DNA from: an uncultured Paracoccaceae bacterium
Lineage (GTDB): Bacteria > Pseudomonadota > Alphaproteobacteria > Rhodobacterales > Rhodobacteraceae
DNA length: 64,000 nucleotides
Reading direction: 5' to 3'
NCBI GenBank assembly: GCA_947499715.1
Contig: CANMPL010000005.1
Span: 1 to 64,000, forward strand
Below are positions 1-7,122 of this stretch, piece after piece. How positions within the stretch are numbered: the stretch's first letter is position 1; each line of letters opens with the position of its first letter. The position numbers and the translations under genes are program-made. The notes under the pieces are model-generated. The model made no database searches, had not been told where the DNA came from, and worked only from the letters and a program-made list of their open reading frames with translations.

Positions 1-8
1 CCGGACAC

Positions 9-1037
9 ATGACTGCTTCTGACAAATGCACAAATCAGATCAAAAATGTCTTGCTATGCAGGAGCCATCCACACATGTCGTTCGGGCCGTCCACCACGCA
101 AAACACCTATGTACTGGCGCAAGCTGTGCGCGGCTGGCTGCAACCGGGTGATGCAATCGTTGTGACCAATCAGGACCACGAGGCGAACTCCGGCCCCTGG
201 CGGCGCCTGGCTGAGGCAGGCATCACGGTGCGCGAATGGACGATTGATCCAGAAAGCGGAGAGTTGGATCTCGAAGACCTGCCCGCCTTGCTGGATGGGG
301 CAAAGCTGTTGTGTTTTCCGCATTGTTCGAACGTGGTGGGGGCGATCAATGATGTGGCCGCGATTTCCGCCATTGCCAAGGCGCACGGGGTGCGGACCTG
401 CGTTGATGGGGTCTCTTACGCGCCGCATGGGTTTGTGGATGTGGGGGCCATGGGCTACGATGTTTACCTGTTCAGCGCCTACAAGACCTATGGCCCGCAT
501 CAGGGCATCATGGTGATCCGTAAGGATTTTGGCATGGCGCTGCCCAATCAGGGGCATTTCTTTAATGAAGACAGCCTTTACAAACGCTTTACACCTGCGG
601 GCCCCGATCACGCGCAGGTCGCTGCCTCTGCCGGGATGGCGGATTATATGGAAGCCCTCTCAACCCATCACGGCGGCCCGATCGGTGCTGCCGCTGCCGG
701 TCATGCCCACGGGCTGATGCGCAGCGCAGAGGTGACGTTGCTGCAACCCCTTCTGGATTATGTCGCGGCCAAGAATTCCGTCCGGGTGATTGGCCCCACA
801 GATGCAACCCGCCGTGCCCCGACCGTGGCCTTGGCCGTGCAGGACAATGCAGAGGATTTGGCAGGTAAACTGGCCCCCCACGGCATCATGGCGGGTGGCG
901 GTGATTTCTATGCAATCCGCCCTCTGACGGCAATGGGCGTGGATATGGCCAAGGGTGTGCTGCGCCTGTCGTTCACCCATTACACCCAGCGCGCTGAAAT
1001 CGATCAACTGATCGACGCACTCGACCAGACCCTTTAG
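9..1037 (+). CDS. Class V aminotransferase-like PLP enzyme, 5' end abnormal
   Basis: This encodes a fold-type I, PLP-dependent class V aminotransferase (cysteine desulfurase / isopenicillin epimerase-like). The family core runs from FGPSTTQNTYVL (about residue 25) through CVDGVSYAPHG to FSAYKTYGPHQG, where Lys159 should bind PLP. Family members are about 400 residues with roughly 70 residues before FGPST. Here those are replaced by about 22 unrelated, AT-rich codons, and no other frame in bases 1-75 restores them. The frame is open to the left edge, so the gene could begin outside the window. ATG at 75, preceded by AGGAG at 60-64, is an alternative start. It may be a truncated gene, a rearrangement junction or a contig-edge artefact. 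The substrate is unknown. Confidence 0.7.
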   Translation: MTASDKCTNQIKNVLLCRSHPHMSFGPSTTQNTYVLAQAVRGWLQPGDAIVVTNQDHEANSGPWRRLAEAGITVREWTIDPESGELDLEDLPALLDGAKLLCFPHCSNVVGAINDVAAISAIAKAHGVRTCVDGVSYAPHGFVDVGAMGYDVYLFSAYKTYGPHQGIMVIRKDFGMALPNQGHFFNEDSLYKRFTPAGPDHAQVAASAGMADYMEALSTHHGGPIGAAAAGHAHGLMRSAEVTLLQPLLDYVAAKNSVRVIGPTDATRRAPTVALAVQDNAEDLAGKLAPHGIMAGGGDFYAIRPLTAMGVDMAKGVLRLSFTHYTQRAEIDQLIDALDQTL

Positions 1038-1075
1038 ACCCCCTGCTTCTTTTGGCCAAAAATATCCCGGGGTGT

Positions 1076-1095
1076 CTGAGGGGCTGGCCCCTCAG
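1076..1095. terminator. Perfect 9-bp inverted repeat after the aminotransferase
   Basis: The arms CTGAGGGGC and GCCCCTCAG are separated by TG. The hairpin lies 39 bp past the stop at 1037 and follows an ATATCCCGGGG motif (1062-1072). From memory, this combination recurs between genes in Rhodobacteraceae. There is no clear T-tract, so it may be a repeat or processing hairpin rather than a classical terminator. Confidence 0.45.
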
Positions 1096-1179
1096 TCCTG
1101 AGAGCGGCAACGGGCACGGTCGTTTCCCCTTGTCGGATCGCTTTGGGCCCTATGTCCAAGCGTAAGTGAAAGGCCTGAC

Positions 1180-2601
1180 ATGACTGACCAATCCCCCATC
1201 CTGATGTGGTTCCGCCGTGACATGCGGCTGGCTGACCACGCGGCCCTGACGGCGGCCTGCGCAACCGGACGCCCGGTGATCCCGGTCTTTATCCATGATG
1301 AGGTCGTGGCGTCCCACGGCGCGGCACCGCTGTTCCGCCTAGGACTGTCGGTCGAAAGCCTGGCCAAAGACCTCGCGGCCAAGGGCAGTCGCCTGATCCT
1401 GCGCCGGGGCAATGCGCTCGATGTCTTGCAGGCCCTGATCGCCGAGACGGGCGCGGGCGCTGTCTATTGGTCCCGGCTTTATGATCCGACCGCCAAAGCG
1501 CGTGATACGGCGGTGAAATCGACCCTGAAAGCCGCCGGGATTGATGCGCAAAGCGTTGCCGGCCATGTGCTGTTTGAACCCTGGACCGTCGAAACCAAGA
1601 CCGGCGGCTTCTACCGGGTCTTCACACCGATGTGGAAATCGGTGCGTGGGTCGCAACTGCCCGCAGCCCTGCCTGTGCCTGCCGCGTTCACGGCACCCGC
1701 GACATGGCCCGCCAGCGATCTTCTGGCAGAATGGCAGATGGCAACGGCCTTGCAGCGCGGTGCGCCGATCTTGCAGGCCCATTGCACTGTGGGTGAGGAT
1801 GCGGCGTCGCACCGCTTGCATCGCTTTCTGGCCGACAAGGTGCAGCATTACCAAACCAATCGCGATTTGCCGGCAGTGGACGGCACCTCGCGCCTGTCCG
1901 AAAATCTGACCTATGGCGAAATCAGCCCGCTGACCTGCTGGCACGCGGGTTGGGCTGCATTGCATGGTGGCAAGGGTGATGCCGAGGTCTTCCTCAAGGA
2001 ATTGGTCTGGCGCGAGTTTGCCTATCATCTGGCGCACCACACACCGCATATCACCAGCGGCAACTGGAAACCGGAGTGGGATGCGTTTCCATGGAATACC
2101 GCTGAAACCCCCGAGGTCACCGCGTGGAAGCAGGGCCGCACGGGGATCCCCTTTGTCGATGCCGCCATGCGCGAGATGTATGTGACAGGCACGATGCACA
2201 ACCGGGGCCGGATGATCGTGGCGAGCTATCTGACCAAACACCTGATGACCCATTGGCAGGTGGGCCTTGATTGGTTCGCCGATTGCCTGATTGATTGGGA
2301 TCCCTGTTCGAATGCGATGGGTTGGCAGTGGTCCGCCGGGTCGGGCCCCGATGCGACGCCCTATTTCCGGGTCTTCAATCCAGTCACGCAATTGGACAAG
2401 TTCGACAAAAACCACGCCTATAAGGCGCGTTGGATCGCCGAAGGCTATGCCAATCCGTCTGAAACGGCCCTGTCCTATTTTGATGCGATCCCGCGCCGCT
2501 GGCACCTATCGCCAAGCGATCGCTATCCGCACCCAATTGTCACCCCCGAAGAGGGGCGCAACCGTGCGTTGGACGCTTATCGCAATCGAGAAAAGGCCTA
2601 G
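1180..2601 (+). CDS. phrB: Deoxyribodipyrimidine photolyase
   Basis: This is a cryptochrome/photolyase family flavoprotein that uses blue light to split cyclobutane pyrimidine dimers. The N-terminal antenna-binding Rossmann domain begins MWFRRDMRLADH (about residues 7-18). The C-terminal FAD-binding helical domain carries WREFAYHLAHH, NRGRMIVASYLTKHL and DWDPCSNAMGWQW. At 473 residues it matches the class I CPD photolyase length. A cfa gene lies close by; in Rhodobacter sphaeroides phrA and cfaA are also neighbours and both belong to the singlet-oxygen sigma-E regulon. I could not find the TGATCC promoter element here. The 3' end overlaps the convergent lipoprotein gene by 4 bp. Confidence 0.95.
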   Translation: MTDQSPILMWFRRDMRLADHAALTAACATGRPVIPVFIHDEVVASHGAAPLFRLGLSVESLAKDLAAKGSRLILRRGNALDVLQALIAETGAGAVYWSRLYDPTAKARDTAVKSTLKAAGIDAQSVAGHVLFEPWTVETKTGGFYRVFTPMWKSVRGSQLPAALPVPAAFTAPATWPASDLLAEWQMATALQRGAPILQAHCTVGEDAASHRLHRFLADKVQHYQTNRDLPAVDGTSRLSENLTYGEISPLTCWHAGWAALHGGKGDAEVFLKELVWREFAYHLAHHTPHITSGNWKPEWDAFPWNTAETPEVTAWKQGRTGIPFVDAAMREMYVTGTMHNRGRMIVASYLTKHLMTHWQVGLDWFADCLIDWDPCSNAMGWQWSAGSGPDATPYFRVFNPVTQLDKFDKNHAYKARWIAEGYANPSETALSYFDAIPRRWHLSPSDRYPHPIVTPEEGRNRALDAYRNREKA

Positions 2602-3026
2602 CTGGCGGGGGCGGGTGCCATGTTGTCCATAAAGACCCAACCGCGCCGCAAGGGTTGGCCAAAGGCAACAGAGCACATGTTGACCTCAACCGCGCAGGCA
2701 TCAATGCCGCCGCCATTGCCCGGTGACAGGCGCGCCACGACATCCTGACCATCAGGGCCGCTGTAGACGGGCAGGGGCAATACGCCGGTGTTGACGTAAG
2801 CCACGTTGGCCTGAAACCGCGCGGTCCAGTTGAGGTCAAGTGCAGGGCCGGTAGAGACCGCTTGCGGCAACATCTCTGGCGTGACGCCGGTGATCTGGGT
2901 AGGCGCGCTTACCGTTGGGGTGTCGATCACGATCTGGTCTGCCGGCGCGTTGGCAATTGCAATGCCATCACATCCGGCCATTACCGCCACTGCGGCGCAA
3001 GCACCGATCATCCGCATCATAGCCAT
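2598..3026 (-). CDS. Small lipoprotein with SH3-like C-terminus
   Basis: This 142-residue secreted protein has a signal peptide and a lipobox, VMAGC (Cys19), so it is probably a lipoprotein of the envelope. The region from about residue 70 to the end (NVAYVNTGVLPLPVYSGPDG to RRGWVFMDNM) resembles a bacterial SH3 domain, a fold often used for peptidoglycan or ligand contact. It is convergent with phrB (4-bp overlap) and diverges from cfa across a 201-bp intergenic region. The specific function is unknown. Confidence 0.75.
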   Translation of the reverse strand: MAMMRMIGACAAVAVMAGCDGIAIANAPADQIVIDTPTVSAPTQITGVTPEMLPQAVSTGPALDLNWTARFQANVAYVNTGVLPLPVYSGPDGQDVVARLSPGNGGGIDACAVEVNMCSVAFGQPLRRGWVFMDNMAPAPAS

Positions 3027-3182
3027 TGTTGTCTTCCCCAGTCATTTCACCCGGCAGCGGGCGCATTCCAGCGCTTCTACACCACGGCACATCAAAAAAA
3101 TCCAGCCTCGGTCCGCATTTGCGCAACTAATCACATCTGCAACCGTGACTTTGGCGTAACAAAGGTTAATGATAACGGTCAG

Positions 3183-3196
3183 GGGGAATAATCCCC
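3183..3196. promoter_or_regulatory. Short inverted repeat in the cfa leader
   Basis: GGGGA-ATAA-TCCCC lies about 30 bp before the cfa start, in the 201-bp region between the lipoprotein and cfa. It could be an operator or an mRNA hairpin. No standard sigma-70 or sigma-E promoter is obvious beside it. Confidence 0.3.
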
Positions 3197-3227
3197 GCGT
3201 CTGATCAACAAGGCGACAGGGAACAAG

Positions 3228-4436
3228 ATGATACTGACTTCAACCGAGGGGCAAAAAGACCTCCCTCGCTATTTTTCGGCCGTGTTTAATCGCCTGGGCG
3301 GGCTCAAGCGTGGGCGGCTTGATATCAAGTTGGCCGACGGTCGCGTTTTCCGGCTTGAAGGGCCGGAACCGGGCCATGTCGCCGAGATTGAAGTGCACAA
3401 CGCCGATTTGTTTACCCGGACGATCCGCGAGGGCGATCTGGGATTTTCAGATGCCTATCTGGACGGCTGGTGGAGCACGCCTGATCTACAGGGCTTCATG
3501 GATCTGGTCCACGATGAGGCCGAAGACATGTATGACGGCTTTCCGGGGCAGGGGCTTGTGCGCCTGTTCGAAAAGATCCGGTTTTGGATGCAGTCGAATT
3601 CCAAACGGCAGGCCAAGAAGAACATCAGCTATCACTATGATCTGGGCAACGCGTTTTATGGTCTTTGGCTTGACGATACGATGACCTATTCATCGGCCAA
3701 GTTTGAGACGGGTCAGGAAAGTCTGGAAAAGGCGCAGACCCAGAAATACGCCAGCATGGTGGATCAGATGGGCGCACAGCCCGGCGATCATGTGTTGGAG
3801 ATTGGCTGTGGTTGGGGCGGTTTTGCCGAATATGCCGCGAAAGAGCGGGGGCTGAGGGTCACTTGCCTGACCATCAGCAAAGAACAGTTTAAGTACGCGG
3901 TAGAGCGCATTGAAAAGGCTGGGCTTTCCGATCAAGTTACCTTCAAGCTGCAAGACTACCGGGACGAGACGGGCACCTATGATGGTATCGCCAGCATCGA
4001 GATGTTCGAGGCCGTCGGTGAGCAATATTGGCCGGTTTACTTTGACACGGTGCGCGACCGGTTGAAGCCCGGCAAGAACGCCACGCTGCAGATCATCACT
4101 GTCGCCGATCACCGTTGGGACGTCTACAAGCGCGGCCCCGATTTCATCCAGAAATACATCTTTCCCGGCGGCATGTTGCCAAGCCCGACAAAGCTGCGCG
4201 AAGCAGTTGAAAATGCCGGTCTGAAGGTCGCAAAATCCATCGAGTTCGGGCAATCCTACGATGTCACGCTGCGCCGCTGGCACGAGGTTTTCAACGCCAA
4301 ATGGGATCAGATCGCGGCGATGGGGTTTGATGACAGATTCCACAAAATGTGGAACTTTTACCTGACCTCTTGCGCGAGCACCTTTAAAAGCGGAAACTGC
4401 GACGTAACGCAGATCACCGTCACAAAGGCCCAGTAA
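3228..4436 (+). CDS. cfa: Cyclopropane-fatty-acyl-phospholipid synthase
   Basis: This SAM-dependent methyltransferase adds a methylene group across the double bond of unsaturated acyl chains in membrane phospholipids, hardening the membrane against acid, heat or singlet oxygen. The N-terminal lipid-binding half (residues 1-120) precedes KKNISYHYDLGNAFYGLWLD and the SAM-binding loop HVLEIGCGWGGFAEYA (about 187-202). At 402 residues it matches the CFA synthase family. ATG at 3228 follows a purine-rich AGGGAACAAG. The trgA-trgB-cysK genes follow after 38 bp. The photolyase-cfa neighbourhood suggests a photo-oxidative stress role (inference). Confidence 0.92.
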   Translation: MILTSTEGQKDLPRYFSAVFNRLGGLKRGRLDIKLADGRVFRLEGPEPGHVAEIEVHNADLFTRTIREGDLGFSDAYLDGWWSTPDLQGFMDLVHDEAEDMYDGFPGQGLVRLFEKIRFWMQSNSKRQAKKNISYHYDLGNAFYGLWLDDTMTYSSAKFETGQESLEKAQTQKYASMVDQMGAQPGDHVLEIGCGWGGFAEYAAKERGLRVTCLTISKEQFKYAVERIEKAGLSDQVTFKLQDYRDETGTYDGIASIEMFEAVGEQYWPVYFDTVRDRLKPGKNATLQIITVADHRWDVYKRGPDFIQKYIFPGGMLPSPTKLREAVENAGLKVAKSIEFGQSYDVTLRRWHEVFNAKWDQIAAMGFDDRFHKMWNFYLTSCASTFKSGNCDVTQITVTKAQ

Positions 4437-4474
4437 ACGCGGCCATTGGGCGGTTTGCACGAGGGAGCAGACCG

Positions 4475-4915
4475 ATGCCGACAGCCGGACGACTGACCGC
4501 CGCCTTGGCGCTAGCCATTCTTGGCGCCTATATTGCCTACCTTACGGTGCCGCTTTTTGACGAAGGCGGCGTGCCAAGTTTCTGGTGGCCGCTATGCATT
4601 GCCGCCGGGGCCTGGTCAGGCTGGGTCGTGATGGGCAAACGTGCCGGGCGGGGGTATTCCGCCGCAGTTGGCAACGGGTTTACCGGGGTTGCGGCCTTGG
4701 TGTTCTGGGTGCTGTTTCTGACGGCGGGTGCTGCCATGTTGGAAAAGTCGATGCGGCGCAGCTATGACGGCCCGATGGAGGCTGTGATCGATGTGTTTCA
4801 GTTGATGTGGGAATTTGTGCAGCAATTTGCCACGCAAGACGTCGGCGTCGCTCTTGTCGTGGGTGCGATTGCATCGGCGTTCTTTTCTGAGTTCTACGCG
4901 AAACGCTTTCCTTGA
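4475..4915 (+). CDS. trgA: TrgA family membrane protein (tellurite resistance)
   Basis: This 146-residue integral membrane protein is of the TrgA family. Hydrophobic segments appear near residues 10-27, 36-55, 70-90 and 122-140. In Rhodobacter sphaeroides, trgA, trgB and cysK together confer high-level tellurite resistance, and the same order occurs here, which is the main support for the name. Its molecular role is not known. Its stop codon overlaps the TTG start of trgB in the sequence TTGA, so the two are probably translationally coupled. Confidence 0.85.
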   Translation: MPTAGRLTAALALAILGAYIAYLTVPLFDEGGVPSFWWPLCIAAGAWSGWVVMGKRAGRGYSAAVGNGFTGVAALVFWVLFLTAGAAMLEKSMRRSYDGPMEAVIDVFQLMWEFVQQFATQDVGVALVVGAIASAFFSEFYAKRFP

Positions 4916-6036
4916 ACCTGTTTGTCTACGGCACGTTACGGGCCTTTCCGCTGTTGCGGGCGGTGGGTGGCGACTATTTCCGCCATGCACCTGCTGTCCT
5001 GCACGGATATCGTGTGACCGGTGTTCAGGGCGACGTGGTGCCAACGATCTTTGCGGATCAGGACAGCAAAGCCGAAGGGCTGTTGCTGTTTGACGTGACG
5101 CCTGCGGCGATGGCGCGGTTTGATCTTTTTGAATATGCGTGGGACTACAGACGGCAATCCGTCACGGTGCAAGCCGATGACGGGCCGCAGGAAGCCGAAG
5201 TTTACCTGCCGCCCCATTCTCAGGAATCAAACGGGCAGGATTGGTCGCTGGCGGCATGGGAGGTCACGCATGGCGCGCCGACAACGGTGGCCGCGTTTGA
5301 GATGTTCGATCGCGATCCGCTGCCAGATGCGGCTGGGTTTCGCGCGCGCTGGCCGATGGCGCGGTCGCGTGCATGGGCCAAGGCGCGTGCAGAAAAACGC
5401 GAGACACCTGCCACTTTGCGGTCGGATCACAATCGTCAACGCAATCAAAAAGTCGCGCAAATCTGGGCGCCGGGGCCGCCTGTAGGTAGCTTTTTTGCGA
5501 TGCGATCTTTCACTGCGACCCATCAAAGGTTCGATGGCACCGACAGCGGTGAGCTGCCGCGCGAGGTGTTTCTGGGCGTCGATGCGGCACTGGTGCTGCC
5601 CTATGATCCTGTGACGGACCGGGTGCTGCTAGTGGAACAGATCCGCATGGGACCGCTGATGCTGGGGGAGCCGAACCCCTGGGTGTTGGAGCCGGTCGCG
5701 GGCATCGTGGATGCGGGTGAGACCCCGCAAGAGGCCGCCCGCCGCGAAGCGGTGGAAGAGGCGGGACTGACCGATCTGAAGCTGGAACATATTGCCAGTT
5801 TCTATCCCAGCCCCGGTTCCTCGACGGATTACTTTTATTGCTATCTTGGGCTCGCGACCTTGCCGGACACCGCAGTCTATTCCGGCGGGTTGGCGACGGA
5901 AAACGAGGACCTGCGGCTGCACCCCATTCCGTTTGAACGTGCCATGGCACTTGCCCAATCGGGAGAGATCAATGCGGGGCCGCTTTTGACGATGCTTTAT
6001 TGGCTTGCCCTTCACCGCGCCCGCTTGCGCGCTTGA
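4912..6036 (+). CDS. trgB: TrgB: GGCT-like domain fused to a NUDIX hydrolase
   Basis: This 374-residue protein has two domains. Residues 1-110 show the gamma-glutamylcyclotransferase/AIG2-like fold, opening NLFVYGTLR. Residues about 190-370 form a NUDIX hydrolase with a complete Nudix box, GIVDAGETPQEAARREAVEE followed by AGL, of the ADP-ribose pyrophosphatase type. The start is TTG at 4912, overlapping the trgA stop; no upstream ATG is available. It is the trgB of the trgA-trgB-cysK tellurite-resistance locus. Hydrolysis of a nucleoside diphosphate derivative is expected from the family, but the physiological substrate is unknown. Confidence 0.88.
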   Translation: MNLFVYGTLRAFPLLRAVGGDYFRHAPAVLHGYRVTGVQGDVVPTIFADQDSKAEGLLLFDVTPAAMARFDLFEYAWDYRRQSVTVQADDGPQEAEVYLPPHSQESNGQDWSLAAWEVTHGAPTTVAAFEMFDRDPLPDAAGFRARWPMARSRAWAKARAEKRETPATLRSDHNRQRNQKVAQIWAPGPPVGSFFAMRSFTATHQRFDGTDSGELPREVFLGVDAALVLPYDPVTDRVLLVEQIRMGPLMLGEPNPWVLEPVAGIVDAGETPQEAARREAVEEAGLTDLKLEHIASFYPSPGSSTDYFYCYLGLATLPDTAVYSGGLATENEDLRLHPIPFERAMALAQSGEINAGPLLTMLYWLALHRARLRA

Positions 6037-6088
6037 GTTCGCGGGGCCCGCGCCATAAACATAAACCAACAGTAAAAAGGCCTTGAAG

Positions 6089-7120
6089 ATGCACATCAAA
6101 TCCGACCTCGCCGATGCCGTTGGTAACACCCCTCTGATCAAGCTGCGCGCCGCGTCAGAGGCGACAGGCTGCACCATTCTGGGCAAGGCCGAATTCCTGA
6201 ACCCCGGCCAGTCGGTCAAGGACCGTGCAGCCCTTTTCATGATCCGCGACGCGGTGGCGCGAGGCGATTTGAAACCCGGCGGCACCATCGTGGAGGGAAC
6301 CGCCGGCAATACCGGCATCGGGCTGTCGCTGGTCGGGGCGTCGATGGGGTTCAAGACGGTAATTGTCATTCCGCAAAGCCAGTCGGAAGAGAAAAAGGAA
6401 ATGATCCGGCTGACGGGCGCTGAATTGGTGCAGGTGCCTGCCGTGCCCTACGCCAATCCCAACAACTACGTGAAATACTCGCAGCGCCTTGCTGTCGAGC
6501 TGGCCAAGACCGAACCAAACGGCGCGATCTGGGCCAATCAGTTTGACAATACCGCCAATCGTCAGGCCCACGTGGAAACCACTGGGCCGGAATTGTGGGA
6601 CCAGACCGGCGGCCAGCTTGACGGGTTTACCTGCGCTTGCGGATCAGGGGGCACGCTGGCGGGTGTGGCGCAGGTCTTGCAGCCAAAAGGCGTCAAGGTG
6701 GCCTTGTCGGATCCCGGTGGATCGGGGCTTTACAAGCTTTTCAACGGCGAAAGCCCGGACGTGGGCGACAGTATTTCCGAAGGGATCGGGCAAGGGCGGA
6801 TCACCGCCAACCTTGAAGGGTTCACGCCGGATTTCAGCTATAAGATCTCTGACAAGGAAGCGCTGCCGCTGATCTATGATCTTTTGGCGGATGAAGGATT
6901 GTGCATGGGCGGATCCACGGCGATCAATATCGCCGGTGCAATCCGTCTGGCCAAGGAACTGGGGCCGGGTCACACCATCGCGACAATCCTGTGTGACTAC
7001 GGCACGCGGTACCAATCCAAAGTCTGGAACCCAGCGTTCTTGCGATCCAAGGATCTGCCGGTACCTGATTGGCTGGACCGCGCGCCTGCTGACATCCCAT
7101 CTGTGGCTGTGGACGTCTGA
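6089..7120 (+). CDS. cysK: Cysteine synthase A
   Basis: This is a PLP-dependent O-acetylserine sulfhydrylase that makes cysteine from O-acetylserine and sulfide. Motifs are VGNTPLIKL at the N-terminus, NPGQSVKDRAALFM with the PLP lysine, and the TAGNTGIGLSLVG phosphate/substrate loop. I chose ATG 6089 because AAAAAGG at 6074-6080 sits 8 bp upstream; the in-frame TTG at 6083 lies too close to that site. The protein has 343 residues. It is third in the trgA-trgB-cysK block. A cysteine or thiol supply for tellurite detoxification is the usual explanation. Confidence 0.93.
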   Translation: MHIKSDLADAVGNTPLIKLRAASEATGCTILGKAEFLNPGQSVKDRAALFMIRDAVARGDLKPGGTIVEGTAGNTGIGLSLVGASMGFKTVIVIPQSQSEEKKEMIRLTGAELVQVPAVPYANPNNYVKYSQRLAVELAKTEPNGAIWANQFDNTANRQAHVETTGPELWDQTGGQLDGFTCACGSGGTLAGVAQVLQPKGVKVALSDPGGSGLYKLFNGESPDVGDSISEGIGQGRITANLEGFTPDFSYKISDKEALPLIYDLLADEGLCMGGSTAINIAGAIRLAKELGPGHTIATILCDYGTRYQSKVWNPAFLRSKDLPVPDWLDRAPADIPSVAVDV

Positions 7121-7122
7121 TC

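Noticed and set aside
1100-1180. Sigma-E (TGATCC) promoter upstream of phrB
   Set aside because: No TGATCC with suitable spacing to TAAG was found; the closest GGATCG lies at the wrong distance.
1339-2505. 388-residue open frame on the minus strand opposite phrB
   Set aside because: It is an antisense shadow of a strongly conserved gene and shows no domain; similar shadows oppose mscS (8194-9225) and recG (49888-51132).
6040-6053. GC palindrome after trgB as a terminator
   Set aside because: The loop would be one base and no T-tract follows; cysK is probably co-transcribed.
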